Below, in pieces: positions 31,475-43,140 of a DNA stretch of 64,000 nucleotides. The stretch lies in contig CM067584.1 in the NCBI GenBank assembly GCA_034336665.1, positions 62,001 through 126,000 of the forward strand, written 5' to 3'. Position numbers and translations under genes: made by a program. This stretch comes from Luscinia megarhynchos. Its lineage: Eukaryota; Chordata; Aves; Passeriformes; Turdidae. The notes under the pieces were generated by a model, which was not told the origin of the DNA, searched no databases, and saw nothing but the letters and a program-made list of their open reading frames with translations. The first letter of the stretch is position 1. Every line of letters starts with the position of its first letter.

Positions 31475-31910
31475 AAGGGAAAGGAGGGATGGGGAGGAAG
31501 GGGAAGAGGAAGGGGAGAAAGGGAAGAGGAAGGAGGGGAAGAAGGGAAAGAGGAAGGGGAGGAGGCAGAGGAAGGGAAAGAGGAAGGAGAAGAGGGAAGT
31601 GGAAGAATAATAAGGGGAAGGAGATTAAAGCAAAGAGGAAGGAGATAAGGGAAATGAGATGAAGGGAAAGGAGAAGGAGAAAGGCAAGGTGAAGGGTAAG
31701 GGAAAGAAGGGATGGGGAAAAAGAGGATTGGGAAGGAGAACAAGGGAAATTAAGAGAAATGGGGAGAAAGGTGAAAAAGGGAAGGAAGGGGAAAAAGCAA
31801 TGGAAGAAAAGGGGTGGGCAAAGAGGGGAAGCAGGGATAGAAAAGGAGGATGGAGATGGGGAGGAAGGGAAACAAGGGGAAGAACGGAAAACGGACAGAC
31901 AGGAAGGGGA
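31475..31910. repeat. Polypurine tract (GGGAAGAGGAA)
   Basis: About 430 bases are nearly all A/G on the plus strand, in irregular GGGGAAGAGGAAGGGG units. Such tracts can adopt triplex (H-DNA) form. No coding content is visible. Confidence 0.9.
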
Positions 31911-33529
31911 TAGGGGTGGAGAAGGAACAGGACCCACATGGGAAGGAAGTGGAAGCACATGTTCCACGTGGGAAAGGCCTCTCCTTCCCCCTCACCAAGC
32001 CCAACTGCATTTCCCATCCCACTGCAGCCCAATTTTCCAGCCCCACTGCCAGCATTCCCCACAGGACCAGGCTCCATCCCTTCCCACCACTGCAGCCCCC
32101 ACAGCCCTCGTGCACTGCAAACCGAGAGGAGGAAAGGTTTTCCACAGCCGTGCACAGACCAAACCGCACCTCAGTTTTTGAGGCTTTGCCCCCACTTTGA
32201 ACAGAGGAGGTCCCCAGGTGCAAATCAGGGATGTGACAGCCAGCAGCCACGGATGCTTGGCTCCCCTCCAGCTCATTTCCATCCCCTCATACCTGGGGGA
32301 TGCTGCCATGCCCCCCCCCGGGACGTGGGGCTCCTCACACCGCCGCACAGCCCGACCTTCAGCAGAGGAGGAGGAGGAGGAGAAGAACCGTGTGTGCTGC
32401 CACCTCCCACCCAGCAAGCACAGGCAAGTCGGTGGCGCAACGGCCGGCGGGCAGGAGCCGGGAGATGAGTGGGAGCCGGGCCCTGCCCCAGCTGGGAGCA
32501 GGGAAAACACCGCCCCTGCCAAACCCACAGCTGGTTTCGCCGCCACGACCTGTTTCCCGTGGGGAAAAGCATCTCGTGGCAGGTGGGAGACAGGACACCT
32601 TTGGATGAAATCCCTTTCCCAAAGCTGGAGGAAGGTGCACGGCAAGGGAAACGTACTGGCAGCACGGATGCTGGCTCGGCGTCAGCAAACTTCAGTGCGC
32701 TGTACAAAGAAGTCCCTTTTTCTACCCAAAAATTTCAAGCTCGCCCGCTATCCCACCGCCTCCCCGGGGGCCAGGGCCGCTGAGTCAGCACCAGCACTGC
32801 TGAGTCACCAGAGCCACCTCAGCCGTTGAGCTCAGCGCGGGGGTTTGGCATCTCCATGCTCACCGCCACTGCCGGGCCCCAGGAGGCTTTTGCCAGCACC
32901 TCTGCCAACATTTTGGGGTCTCACCAGCTTTTTCTCACCCATCCCCAAAACCACACCGACCGGCATTGCTTTAAATCCAACACGACAGAAACAAAATCAA
33001 CAAAGGGTGAGGGAAGCCGGGGAAGCCAGTGACATTTCAACTCTTCCCACCCTCCAACCAGCGCCGTGGTCCTCTCCACAAACACTTCACCACAGACCAC
33101 CCACGAGCCGCGATGGCAGCCACCGCCGCCACCCACACCCTCCCCGTCCTGCTCGCCAAGATTGGAAACGGCAATGGTGAAAGAACAGAAAAACAAAGTC
33201 TGGTTTTTCTTTTTTTCCCTCCCCTCGCTGGGGTCAGCAGCACCACGGGGGAAAGTGCCGACGCCGCCTCCGGCTTCCCCGGCCCCGGTGCTGGTGACGG
33301 GGTTGATGACTCACGGGGAAGGAGGGGGGCAAGCGCCGCGTCCTCGGGGCCCTCATGTTTGTAAACCTAAAAAAAAGCCATGTGCGGGCAGGCAGCGTGC
33401 TCTGTGCTCCGCGCTCCGTTCTTCGGGCTCTGGGCTCCGTGCTCCGTGCTGCGTGCTTCAGGCTCCGTGCTCTGTGCTCCGTGCTCCAGGCTCTGTGCTC
33501 TGGCCATCGGCTGATCCTCAGGGGAGGCA
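31911..33529. other. TET3 5' intron with AP-1/MARE-like sites
   Basis: Unique GC-rich sequence without a recognised exon. TGAGTCA occurs at 32781-32787 (in GCTGAGTCAGCA, close to the Maf recognition element) and again at 32801-32807. TGACTCA follows near 33307. A short GCTCCGTGCTCCG repeat lies at 33400-33495. Confidence 0.5.
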
Positions 33530-34210
33530 CCGTGATCCCAGTGTGAGCCCAGAGTGATCCCAGTGTGATCTCAGTGTGATCCCAGTGCGATCCCAGTATG
33601 TTGCAGAGAGGAGGCAGTGCGATCCCAGTGCGATCCCAGTACAATCCAGAGGTGAGGCAGTGTGATCCCCATGTGATACCAGTGTGAGCCCACTGTGATT
33701 CCAGTGTGATCCCAGTGTGATCTCAGTGTGATTCCAGTGCGATCTGGAGGACAGGCAGCGCGATCCCACTGTGATCCCTGTGTGATCCCAGTACGATTCC
33801 AGTATGATCCAGAGAGGAAGCAGTGTGATCCCAGTTGATCTCAGTATGATCCCAGTGTGATTCCAGTATGATCCAGAGAAGAGGCAGTGTGATCCCAGTA
33901 TGATCCCAGTGTGATCCCCGTGTGATCCCAGTGTGATCCCACTGTGATCCCAGTGCGATCCCAATGCAATCTCAGTGTGATTCCAGTGCGATCTGGACGG
34001 CAGGCAGTGTGATCCCACTTTGATTCCAGCGTGATTCCAGTATGATCCACAGGGCAGGCTGTGTGCTCCCAGTGCAATCCAGTATGATCCCAGTGTGCTC
34101 CCAGTGCAATCCAGTGTGCTCCCAGTATGATCCAGAGGATAGGCAGGATGCTCCCAGTGCACTCCCACTGTGCCCCAGTGCACTCCCAGTGCATTCCCAG
34201 TGTGCTCCAA
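33530..34210. repeat. 11-bp GTGATCCCAGT minisatellite
   Basis: About 60 units of GTGATCCCAGT and variants (GTGATTCCAGT, GCAATCCCAGT). The reading frame on the minus strand (HTGITLGSHWD pattern) is a repeat by-product. Confidence 0.93.
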
Positions 34211-35425
34211 CACCAACCATCCTAACCGGCGAAGCTGATGGAGACACCTGGCACAGCTGCGAGAAGCCAGCACTGCCACCAGGGCTGGTGCAGCCACAGC
34301 ATTAATTAAGTGCCAAGGCTTTAATTGCAACGGCGTTAATTGGTGCAGATTTAGGCATCTGAGCTTTAACTGCAGTGGCTTCAATGCAACAGCCCTAAGT
34401 GCAGAGGCTTTAATTGTAACCCCTTGGGTTTGTCAGAGGCTCAGGGTCTTTGGAGGCCCTCACTCTGTGACTCCTCATCCTGCTCCCCACTCCCTGCTCC
34501 ATCCCAGCACCGCCGGCTGCAGCTCTGGGATGTTCCTCCATCCCTTCCAGCCGTGGCGAGCGGGGCTGTGCCACCAGCCCTGCAGCGACAAACCCTCCGG
34601 CCACCCCACGGCGTCCCCAGCCTCCGCACTGACAACTGCAGCATTTACAACTTGCTCACAATCCTTTCTTTTTTTTTCTTTTTTTTTAACAGCATTTTCA
34701 GGGCTCGGGGGGCTTCAGAATTTTTTTTTCTCCTCATTTAGCTGCGATGGGAACTGCAGGCTCAGGAGCTTGTGGTCCCCAGCTCCCCCCTTCGACAGCA
34801 AAATCTCATTTAATCAAAAGATGCGGCACTGGATGTGCAGAAGCACTTCGCTCTCGCTCTCTTTTTTCCCCCTTAAGAACTGCCATTTTAGCTGTAGCAA
34901 ACAAATACAGTGCATTGTCCCCGCAACACCACTCCCTCCAACAGCCCTGCCTGCAAATCCCAAGCCACCCTGCCACCCAGGAAAAGGGGATTTTGGCCCC
35001 GGGACAGAGGAGAAAATTGGGGCTGATCTGTGTTTGCGGGGCTGGCAGTGGTGTGGTGGGCAGATGTGGAGCGAGGACGAAGCCGATCGCAGCTGTTTCA
35101 CCTCCAGCCTCTTCCCGTTTCATTTCATCTCCCCTTGGATGCTGGCCCGGGGAGCGGGGGATAAATAAAAAAAGCTCTTTCATCCTCAGAAATGGTCTGG
35201 CACCCTTTTACACAGAGCTCAAAGCACGGAGATTAAAGTGCAGAGGAGGGAGCAGGGGGGTGTCCCCAGGAGGGATCTGGAGGCATCTCTCTCATCCCCA
35301 TCCACAGTGGGGACAGCGAGGGGACAGGGACAGTGGGGTTTGGCGCTGGCTCCTTCATTTCATCCCCTTGAGAGGACTCCCTGAGCACACGTGGAGCGAG
35401 GGACACGGCGGGGACCCCAGTGCCA
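34211..35425. other. TET3 5' intron; TTTAATTG repeats
   Basis: At 34300-34425, GGCTTTAATTGCAAC-type units occur four to five times in AT-richer sequence holding several TAATTA/TTAATTG homeodomain-type cores. The rest, to 35425, shows no gene or element. Confidence 0.4.
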
Positions 35426-36545
35426 CAGCAACAGGGACAGGGAAAGCTGGCACATGCTGGCACTGAGGACCCCAGTGTCACGGGAACAAGGGAGCCCAGC
35501 ACAGGCAGGATGAGCACTGGGACCCTAGGGAAACAAGAATGGGGACAAGGGAGCCCTGTCCACGCAGGAGAGGGACTAGGGACGCCAATGGCATGGGAAT
35601 GGGGAGAAGGAACTCTTGTGCATGCAGATTTGGGACCCTGATGGAATTGGAATGGGGACAAGGGACACCGCACATGCAAGCAGGGGACTGGGGACCCCAG
35701 TGGCATTGGAATGGGGACAAGAGACCCTGCACATGCAGGCAGGGGACTGGGGACCCCAGTGGCATTGGAATGGGGTCAAGGGACCCTGCACATGCAAGGA
35801 AGGAATTAGGAACGCCAATGCTGCAGAAACAGGGAGCAGGGACCCAATTATGCACAGGTGGGGGACAAGGGACACGGCTGCCATAGAGATGGGGACACTG
35901 GCACACACAAGCAGGGCACCAAGGATCCTGATGCAGCGGGGATAGGGACTGGGAAAGTCCCACAGGGACTATGGGGACAGGGACACACACTGCCACAGGA
36001 CAGGGCAGGGCACCAAGGATCCTGATGCAGCAGGGATAGGGACTGGGAAAGTCCCACAGGGACTATGGGGACCGGGACACACACTGCCACAGGACAGGGC
36101 AGGGCACCAAGGATCCTGATGCAGCGGGGATAGGGAATGGGAAAGTCCCACAGGGAACCCCAGTGCTTTGGGGACAGGGACATACACTGCCACAGGGACA
36201 GGGGACCCTGGCACACGCAGGCAGGGGACTGAACATGCCGATGTCACACGGATGGGGACCAGGGATCCCAGCACACACAGGCAAAGGACCACGGACCTCA
36301 AAACTGTGGGAATGGAGACTGGGAACACTGGTACATGCAGGAAAGAGTCTGAATATCCCAACGGCACGGAGACAGGGACCAGGCACCCCAGCACATGCAG
36401 ACAGGGCACCGGGGACCCCACGAGGGCAAGAACTGGGGACTGCAGCACATGCAGGAAGGGGACTGGGGACCTTGATGCCACGGGGACAGGCGCTGGGGAC
36501 TTCAGCACATGCAGGCAGGGGACTGGAGACCCCAGTGCCATGGAG
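35426..36545. repeat. Complex GGGGACCCCAG minisatellite (59- and 94-bp units)
   Basis: Two nested arrays: a unit of about 59 bases (GGGGACTGGGGACCCCAGTGG... CACATGCAGGCA) at 35580-35820, and a 94-base unit with CACCAAGGATCCTGATGCAG recurring at 35917, 36011 and 36105. Degenerate copies continue to 36545. The fresh 94-base copies suggest recent duplication. Confidence 0.9.
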
Positions 36546-37962
36546 ACAGCTCACTCCTAGTGCGCCAGCACCAGCGACACCCCGGCAGAGGCTTTTTGGG
36601 ACGCAGACCCAAAGCACAACCATGTGTCCCAGAGCCATTGTGACAGCACTTTGCCATCCCCATTCCCAGCTGGGCCAGCAAAACCCCTCAAAGGAAAAGG
36701 CCAAAATGCTGGGGACACGCACATTTTGCCTTCCCCAGACCCGGAGCCACCTTCCCCCTTAATTACCTTCGAAAAAGAGTCCATGTCAGGCAATCCGAAA
36801 AAAACAAACCTCGTCAGCGCTAACGAGGTGCCAAAGGCCAAGACCGGGGCTCGTTTATGGGGCCACCGTAACAACCCGAGAGGACTCTGCTCCGGCGTGC
36901 CCAGCCCTTCCCAGCATGATGCAACCCCTCACTGCATCCCGGCACCCAGAACGGCGCCGAACCCACCGCCCCGGCACCTGCCACCGGTTCTATCTATGAT
37001 TCCTATTTTTTCCGGTTTTTTTTTCTTTTTGCACAGCATCCGCCGCTCCGGAGGCAGCTCCGTCGTTGGCGGGCGCACGCGCCGGGTGCGAGATCCAGAG
37101 CATCCCCATTCCTGCGAAAACACGTGCTGCCAAAAGCCGCTCGCCGCCGACTCCCGAACTTCGGGGCGGCCGCACGCGTGGTTTTTGGCAACGCTCTGCC
37201 CCTGACCTCGGCGACGTCCCTCGGAGCCACCAGCATCCGCAGCCGCTCGGGTGCCAAAACTGCCAAACCACGCCGCTCTTGGCACGGGGATAACCAAAAC
37301 CGTCGCCTGGGCGGGCGAGTGAGACCCCCCTGAGGAGGAGCAGCTGTTTTTTGTGCCCACCTCCATCACCGTGACGAAAAGAGGAGGGGTGCCCGCGCCG
37401 GACCCCGGGGCCTCGTCACGGCGAGGGATGACAGCTGCCACCGGCCGGGTGGCGTCACGGTGACGTCACGGCGGGGAGCCTCATCGCCCTTGTTCTCATC
37501 ACCCCGCCGCACTTCTGAGCTCAGCACATTTTGGGGACGGCGGGGATAAGTTCATATAAATAATGATTAATAAAGGCGGAAAGCACACGGGGGAATAACG
37601 ATGTGAGGCGGCGGGGGGGCGGGGGGTGAACCTTAGGCTTTATCGCCCTGCCAAGCTTATCCACAACCCCCCCCTTCACCCTCCCTACCCCCTCCGCCCA
37701 CGAAGCGATGCTGGAGGGAAAGGAAAGGGATAAAAGAAGGAAAATAGCCACAAAACGGGGGCGGTAGCACGAGGCGTGTGTCCCTCCCCAGGCCTCGCCG
37801 CTTTGTCCTCACGGCCCCGCGGGGCCGCCAGCACCGGGGGGGGCTTTAACCTCCCCCGCACCGCCCGCAAACCCGCGGCGGGATTGGTTTTTTTTTTTTA
37901 AGAGGGGGGGGTTTTGGGGGGGTGCAGAGGGAGTGTTTAGAGGGGGGAAGGGGTGCGCTTAC
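36546..37962. other. CpG-rich sequence downstream of the TET3 promoter
   Basis: GC- and CpG-rich, with a perfect CRE (TGACGTCA) at 37461-37468. AT-richer sequence with TTCATATAAATAATGATTAATAAAG lies at 37545-37575. No coding exon is supported. Confidence 0.45.
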
Positions 37963-38330
37963 CTCGCCGCTGCCCCCGCGCTGCCCCCCGCAGCCCCCGC
38001 CGGCCCCGCACGGCGCCGGCCCTCAGGAGGAAGCCATCTTGTCTCCCTCTCCTCCGCGCTCCCTCACCGCCGCCCCGCTGCAGCCGGGGGGGAATGAGCG
38101 CCGCATCCCTGCTCCCCCCTCTCTCCTCCTCCTCCTCCTCCTCCTCTTCTTCCCTCCTTCCTCCTTCTCCTTCCTCCTCCTCTTCCTTCCTTCCTTCCTC
38201 CTCCTCCTCCTTTTCCCCCCACGCGCAGCCCCCCCTTCCCCACGCAGTGGCACCGCCCGCCCGCTCCCCTGCGCTGCGCAGGAGCGGGGACATGAGGGGA
38301 CACGGGGGAAGCGCGGGCGCGGGGACCCGC
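37963..38330 (-). promoter_or_regulatory. TET3: Candidate main TET3 promoter and noncoding first exon
   Basis: CpG-rich sequence with an AAGATGGC (YY1-type) element on the minus strand at 38040-38033 and a good donor GTAAGC after 37963. The ATG in that element opens only a four-codon upstream frame (MASS, stop), so the exon looks like 5'UTR. Splicing to the exon ending at 25122 would place translation start at 25077. Exon identity is inferred. Confidence 0.5.
38100..38220. repeat. Polypyrimidine (TCC)n-rich tract
   Basis: TCCTCCTCCTCCTCCTCTTCTTCC-like sequence lies within the CpG-rich promoter area, in the presumed TET3 first exon or just upstream of it. Confidence 0.85.
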
Positions 38331-38409
38331 AAAAAGCAGGGAGAGGGCACCCCCAAAGCCGGGCACTGCGGGCTCGTGGCCACGGGAAACTGAGGCATCA
38401 GAGCACGGG

Positions 38410-38780
38410 GGGTGGGAGAGACTGACGGACCCCCGGGGACACGGGGGGACATGGGGTGGGGGAGGGGACACTGTGGGAAACGTGGGGGACACGGGATGGG
38501 GGAACACTGGGGGACACAGGGAGAAACACAGGGGACATGGGAGAGGGGACACTGGGGAACACAGGAGAAGGGACACAGGAGAGGGGACACAGGAGGAAAC
38601 TGGGGGGGACACAGGGAGAAACACGAGGGACACAAGAGAGAGGACGCTGTGGCGGGGGAAAGTGGGGGCACACCACAGGGACACAGCGAGAAACAGAAAG
38701 GGACAAGAGGGGGACACAAAGTGGATGCAGGTGCGGCACAGAGGACACACAAGGGGGACATGGACAGGGGCACAGACACG
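38410..38780. repeat. GGGGACACAGGGAGAAACAC minisatellite
   Basis: Units of about 12-20 bases (GGGGACACAGGAGA, GGGGGACACAGGGAGAAACAC) cover 370 bases upstream of the candidate TET3 promoter. Confidence 0.88.
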
Positions 38781-41700
38781 TGACGCCACAACCCCAAAAT
38801 GGGGTCACAGGACCCCCAAACCCTAGTCATTGTATCATTGTCCCCCCAGGACACTGAGGCATCAGCCCACACGGGGTGTGGAGCAGCCAAAAACCCGGAG
38901 AGCAGCTGGAGGAGCTCCCAAAACGCTCTTCACACCCCTCCCTCCGATTTTTTCCTGCCATTAAACCTCTGGCAACCTTTTAAATGTTTTTGGGGTACAT
39001 TAATTTGATTTGGTTAACTTCGGAACATTTATCATTTGGGGCCGTCATGAACTTGGGGACACCATTAATTTGGGGACACCACTAATTTGGGTCCCTGAAC
39101 TAATCTGGGGACATCAGACCTTTGAAACATTTAAATCCTCCTCCAAAAACATGCATACTGTCCCATTGCCCTTTCTTCCCCAAAATCCAGGCCCTGCTGA
39201 AGAAAAGGGGTAATTGAGGGTGTTGTCCCGTGGGAATTGGACGGCGAAAGGGTTAAGGTGGGGCTGGATCCTTGAAAAAGTCCTGGAGGAACTCAGCTCC
39301 TGGAGGAACTGGCAGGACCCCTGTGATGTACAGAAGTATTTCGAGGGGAGCACGAGAGAGAGAAAGGGAAAAGGAGAGCAAGGAGAGCGAATTACCCCCC
39401 GAAAATTCTCCATCCGAGCTTGGAGGTGATGCTCCTGAAAGAGTTTCCCAAGCCGATTTCTCGGCCGAATCCAGCAAAACGGCTACAAACTCAAAATTCC
39501 CAAAGGTTTCCCTGGAAAATTTATTTTCACTGGGTTCTGAGGACCCGTAAAATGCCCACTGGGTTGAATAAGCCCGAGTCCAGGTGGAAGAGCAAGCACA
39601 GACCTGACATCCCAATACCTGCAACATTCCCTGGAGCAATATTCCCTTTTTCTCCCCGGGAAAAGCCACGCGTGAGCCAAGAGCCCGCCGGGACCCAACC
39701 TTTGCTCCGAGCGCTGCAACTCCCACGGGAATAAATGGGATCAACTGGTGCAGGGAGCTGGTTTTCCACCAAATTTCCAGCCTCACACGGCGGCTCCCCG
39801 ATTTGCAAACCCTTTTTGCCCGGCCTGGCTCGGCTCTGCCGGCCAAGAACTCGCTGCAAAAAGCGCGGCGGGGATTTAATTCCGACAGACGCCTCTTCCC
39901 TCCCGTCCTCCTCCGCTCCAGCATCCATCGGATTCGCTCCCGAGCCCTTTGAGCTGCTCACATCACAAATATTTCCATTTTCCAGGCACGGACACGGTGA
40001 GAATCGCCCCGGATCACCCGGGGACAGCCCCCAGCAGGCGGGTGACTCCTGCAGGTGACACCGAATGAAAACGAGCCAAACCCCAGCCCGTCCTTCACTC
40101 CATCCATCAGCCCGATGCTGCTTTTGGAGATGCCGGACACGTTTTGGGGCGATTTCACGCTGGTAGGGAAAAAAAAATATTGAAAAAAAATTCCACCTCA
40201 ACGCTCCAGGGAAAGCCTCGGAGATGGACAAATTTAGTAACTTTTATTAGTAATGCTTTAAATGAGATTATCCTTAATCACCAGCTCTCGGCCCCGAGCC
40301 TGGCTGCCAAATTCAGTTAGGGGCTCTCATTTCGAGGATGAACGGGAATTTTCGAGCTCCGGGAATGCCCCAGGGACATCTTGAGCTGCGCCACATCCCA
40401 AACCAAAGAGGTTTTGGGGGCCTGGTGTGCCCATTCCTGCTGGGAATGGGGTTTTCTGTGGGGTTTATTCAGGGTTTGCTCGCCGAAACTGAGCGGGACA
40501 GGTAGGAGCATCCTTCCCTCGGTTGGAGCCGACACGGGCGTGTTCCGCGCTAATGAGCGGCTGCCCAAGACGTTGATTAGTTATGCAAATGAGCGGGAAA
40601 GACACTCAGAGCCGCCTGGGAAGGCAGGAGAGGGTCTGAGAGCCGAGAGGAATAATTTGCTTCTACGGTTTATGAATGTGTCTCTCCAAAACTGAAGAAG
40701 TAGGAACTGAGGAAGAAATCAAAATTTTCGTGCGCAGGCTACTGCTTCCGATCTGCTTTTAGAACAGCCTTCCAGAGGCATCCTGACATTTTACTGGCTT
40801 ATCCCAGATTTCCAGGGTGACCATGCAGTTCTCAAGGCAGAGCTAGAGCATCTCCAAAGTGAGATGAATGCATTGATGGAGTGTCCCAGATGTCGTTTGT
40901 GGCAAGGGGAATCCGTATTTACTGATTTGCCTCTGAAAAAAGGTTCTGTAGGCTTTCAGCTCTGCAGAGGAATGTGAGGAGAGGAGCTAAACCTTGTGGG
41001 AGCTCAGCTAAACCTTGACCTCTGCTATCTTCCTCCTCCTCTTCCTCCTCTTCAGACCCTCAGGGATGGGGACACAGCAGAAAATCAGCCCCCAAGGGGA
41101 CAGCAAGAGCTCCAGGCAGAGCTGCGAGGGCAGAGCCGGCTCTGCCTGGCCGGGCCGAGCTGGAGGAACTGGTGGAACTGGTGCTGGCTGCCCGGGCGGC
41201 TCCGGCTGCCAAAGCACCCCGGGAGAGACGCCGGGACGTGGGAATTGCGGCACACCCAGGCTCGGCCACCGCACCAGGGATCCCCCCCTCTGCCCACCCT
41301 GCCCCCAGCAGCATCTTAACAAAAAAAAATCATCTTGTCACCCATACCCTGCCTGGAAAAGCGCCGGGACAAAACCTTCGCCGCCAGTTCTCGGTTTTCA
41401 CTGGCATTGTGCCAAGGGCAAAGTCCTTCCCCCGCCTCGCCAAACCACCTGTGCCAACCTCCCCACCACCCCATCCATCCCACCCTTTCCATATTCCAAG
41501 GGAAAAACCAGCTGGATACAACTCAGAGGCTCAGGGCAGCCGCTCACCCCCGATACCACAAAAAAGAAGTAAAGCAGTGCCAATCATTTTCTTTTTGGCG
41601 GACGGGAAAGCACCAAAAATCAACGCCAAGCAGATGTTTCTCCCTCCCACGTTGGAGACCCCCCCAGGTGGAGCAGCTCCCCCCCCCCAACCCTTTTTCC

Positions 41701-42229
41701 CTGGCTCTTGCGTGGGCACAAAATGCGAGATCCCGGTTACAACCACGCCGGCCGGTAAAACCAGAAGTGCCGAAGGAAGGCGTTGGAATTTTTGGGTGAA
41801 GAAGATGCCGCAACTTGTTAGCTCCGAGATGCTCCCCCCGGGCACGGCTCTGCCTTCCCCTTCATTTGCCACCCCCTTCTTTTTGGGGATCCCCACCTCC
41901 CCCCCTGATGGTACCCGGATGGGTTTCATGCAGCGTTTTGCTCTCTCACGCCAAGAAATTCCAAGGAATTCGGTTTAAAGGTGGGTTTTGTTCCACCCGT
42001 CCCGCGGCGCTGTTTTGGGGATGCCCCAGGGACGAGTTAAAATTTTTTTGGGAGGGGTGGGTTTAAGGCATCAAAGCGGCCTTTAAGGCTGCAGAAAGTT
42101 CCATTTCCCACGGAAATACCCTTAAAAAACCAAACCCATCCACCAACCGAGGAGGGGCTTTCCCTGCCCACCCCGACGAGCCCCCTCCAAGTCACGGGGA
42201 CGTTACAAGGGGGGCACAGACCACCCCGA
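38781..42229. other. Region between candidate TET3 promoters
   Basis: Mostly unique sequence. AT-richer islands at 40210-40330 (TTTATTAGTAATGCTTTAAATGAGATTATCC) and 40540-40680 (TTGATTAGTTATGCAAATGAG) look like conserved regulatory sequence. A small open frame at 40711-40977 is listed separately. No TET3 exon with CXXC spacing was found on the minus strand. Confidence 0.45.
40711..40977 (+). other. Unidentified 89-codon open frame, possibly a gene fragment
   Basis: An open frame without a 5' ATG runs from just after a TGA to the TGA at 40975-40977. It reads through ILTFYWLIPDFQGDHAVLK, AELEHLQSEMNALMECPRCR and LWQGESVFTDLPLKKGSVGF. The middle part is heptad-like (coiled coil) and is followed by CPRC. 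Base composition is more AT-rich than the flanks. I do not recognise the family. It may be a decayed retroelement or processed-gene fragment, or chance. Confidence 0.25.
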
Positions 42230-43140
42230 GAAGGTGGCGGTGTGGGGATGAGAGGGGAGTCGGATGGGGTGGAGCAGTTGGGGATCGCTCACCTCCCTGA
42301 GGAGCCCCTCGTGCCTCTCCATCTCCATCCCGGGCGACAGCGTTAGATTTCGGGGCTCCCCCCCGCCGGGGGGGCGGCTGGCCTGGGATGGCGGAGCCCC
42401 CTGCTCGGCCACAGGGACATCCCGGGGTCACCGTGTCCCCCACCCTGGGGACAGCTCCGAGTTCTGCGGGGACAGAGCCGAGCGAAGCCGCGAGTCACCC
42501 CGACTTTTAATTTCCACGCCGATTCCACCCCGGGGAGGGCGGCCCCGCTGACTCCCCACCCCTTCTTCCCCCGACCCCCCCAAAACCGAGGTGCTGCCTC
42601 CCCGCTTTTAATCCCACCCCTTATTTCTTCCAACCCCATTTTCCTTTACTCTTTTTTTTCTTTTTCTTTTATTTTCTTTTCCTTTTTTTTTATTTTTTTT
42701 TTCGTTATCCCCCCTCAAACCCTGCTTCGGCACAACTTCACAACTTCAGCCGCGCACCGGCAACTTTCCACCTCCCACCCCCCAAATTTAGATAGAAAAG
42801 AGTGATTACCTGAATAAAAAAAGGGGGGTTCGGTCCCCTCCTTGCGAGCAGGGGCTGAGGGGGCTGAGCGCACTCCCAGCCGGGGGATGGCGGGGACACG
42901 GGGGGGCTCAGGGCGGCTCGGGATGTCTCCGGCACCCCGAGGGGGACCCGCGGAGCTGCCGCACGCCGCTGCCGCCGCTCCTGCTCTGCTGCTTCCTTTG
43001 TTCTGCAGCGCCCGCTCGGGGGACTCCGCCGGGCGGCCGGGGGCTCCGGCCCCGCGCTCGGGGGGCGCCCGGGGCGCGGGGATCACGGCGGTCACGGGGA
43101 GGGGGCGCGGGGAGAAGAGGGGTGGGAGCTGTGCCCCGGG
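42230..43140 (-). promoter_or_regulatory. CpG-rich candidate distal promoter
   Basis: High CpG density with two possible minus-strand donors: GTGAGC at 42291 after a frame ending EGLLRE, and GTAATC near 42809 after TTATTCAG. It lies between TET3 and the DGUOK 3' end and could be the upstream TET3 promoter. A poly-T/CT tract lies at 42650-42705 and GTTGTTGTT repeats near 43150 and 43295. Confidence 0.35.

Noticed and set aside
33518..34384. 288-codon minus-strand frame
   Set aside because: It is a translation of the 11-base GTGATCCCAGT array.
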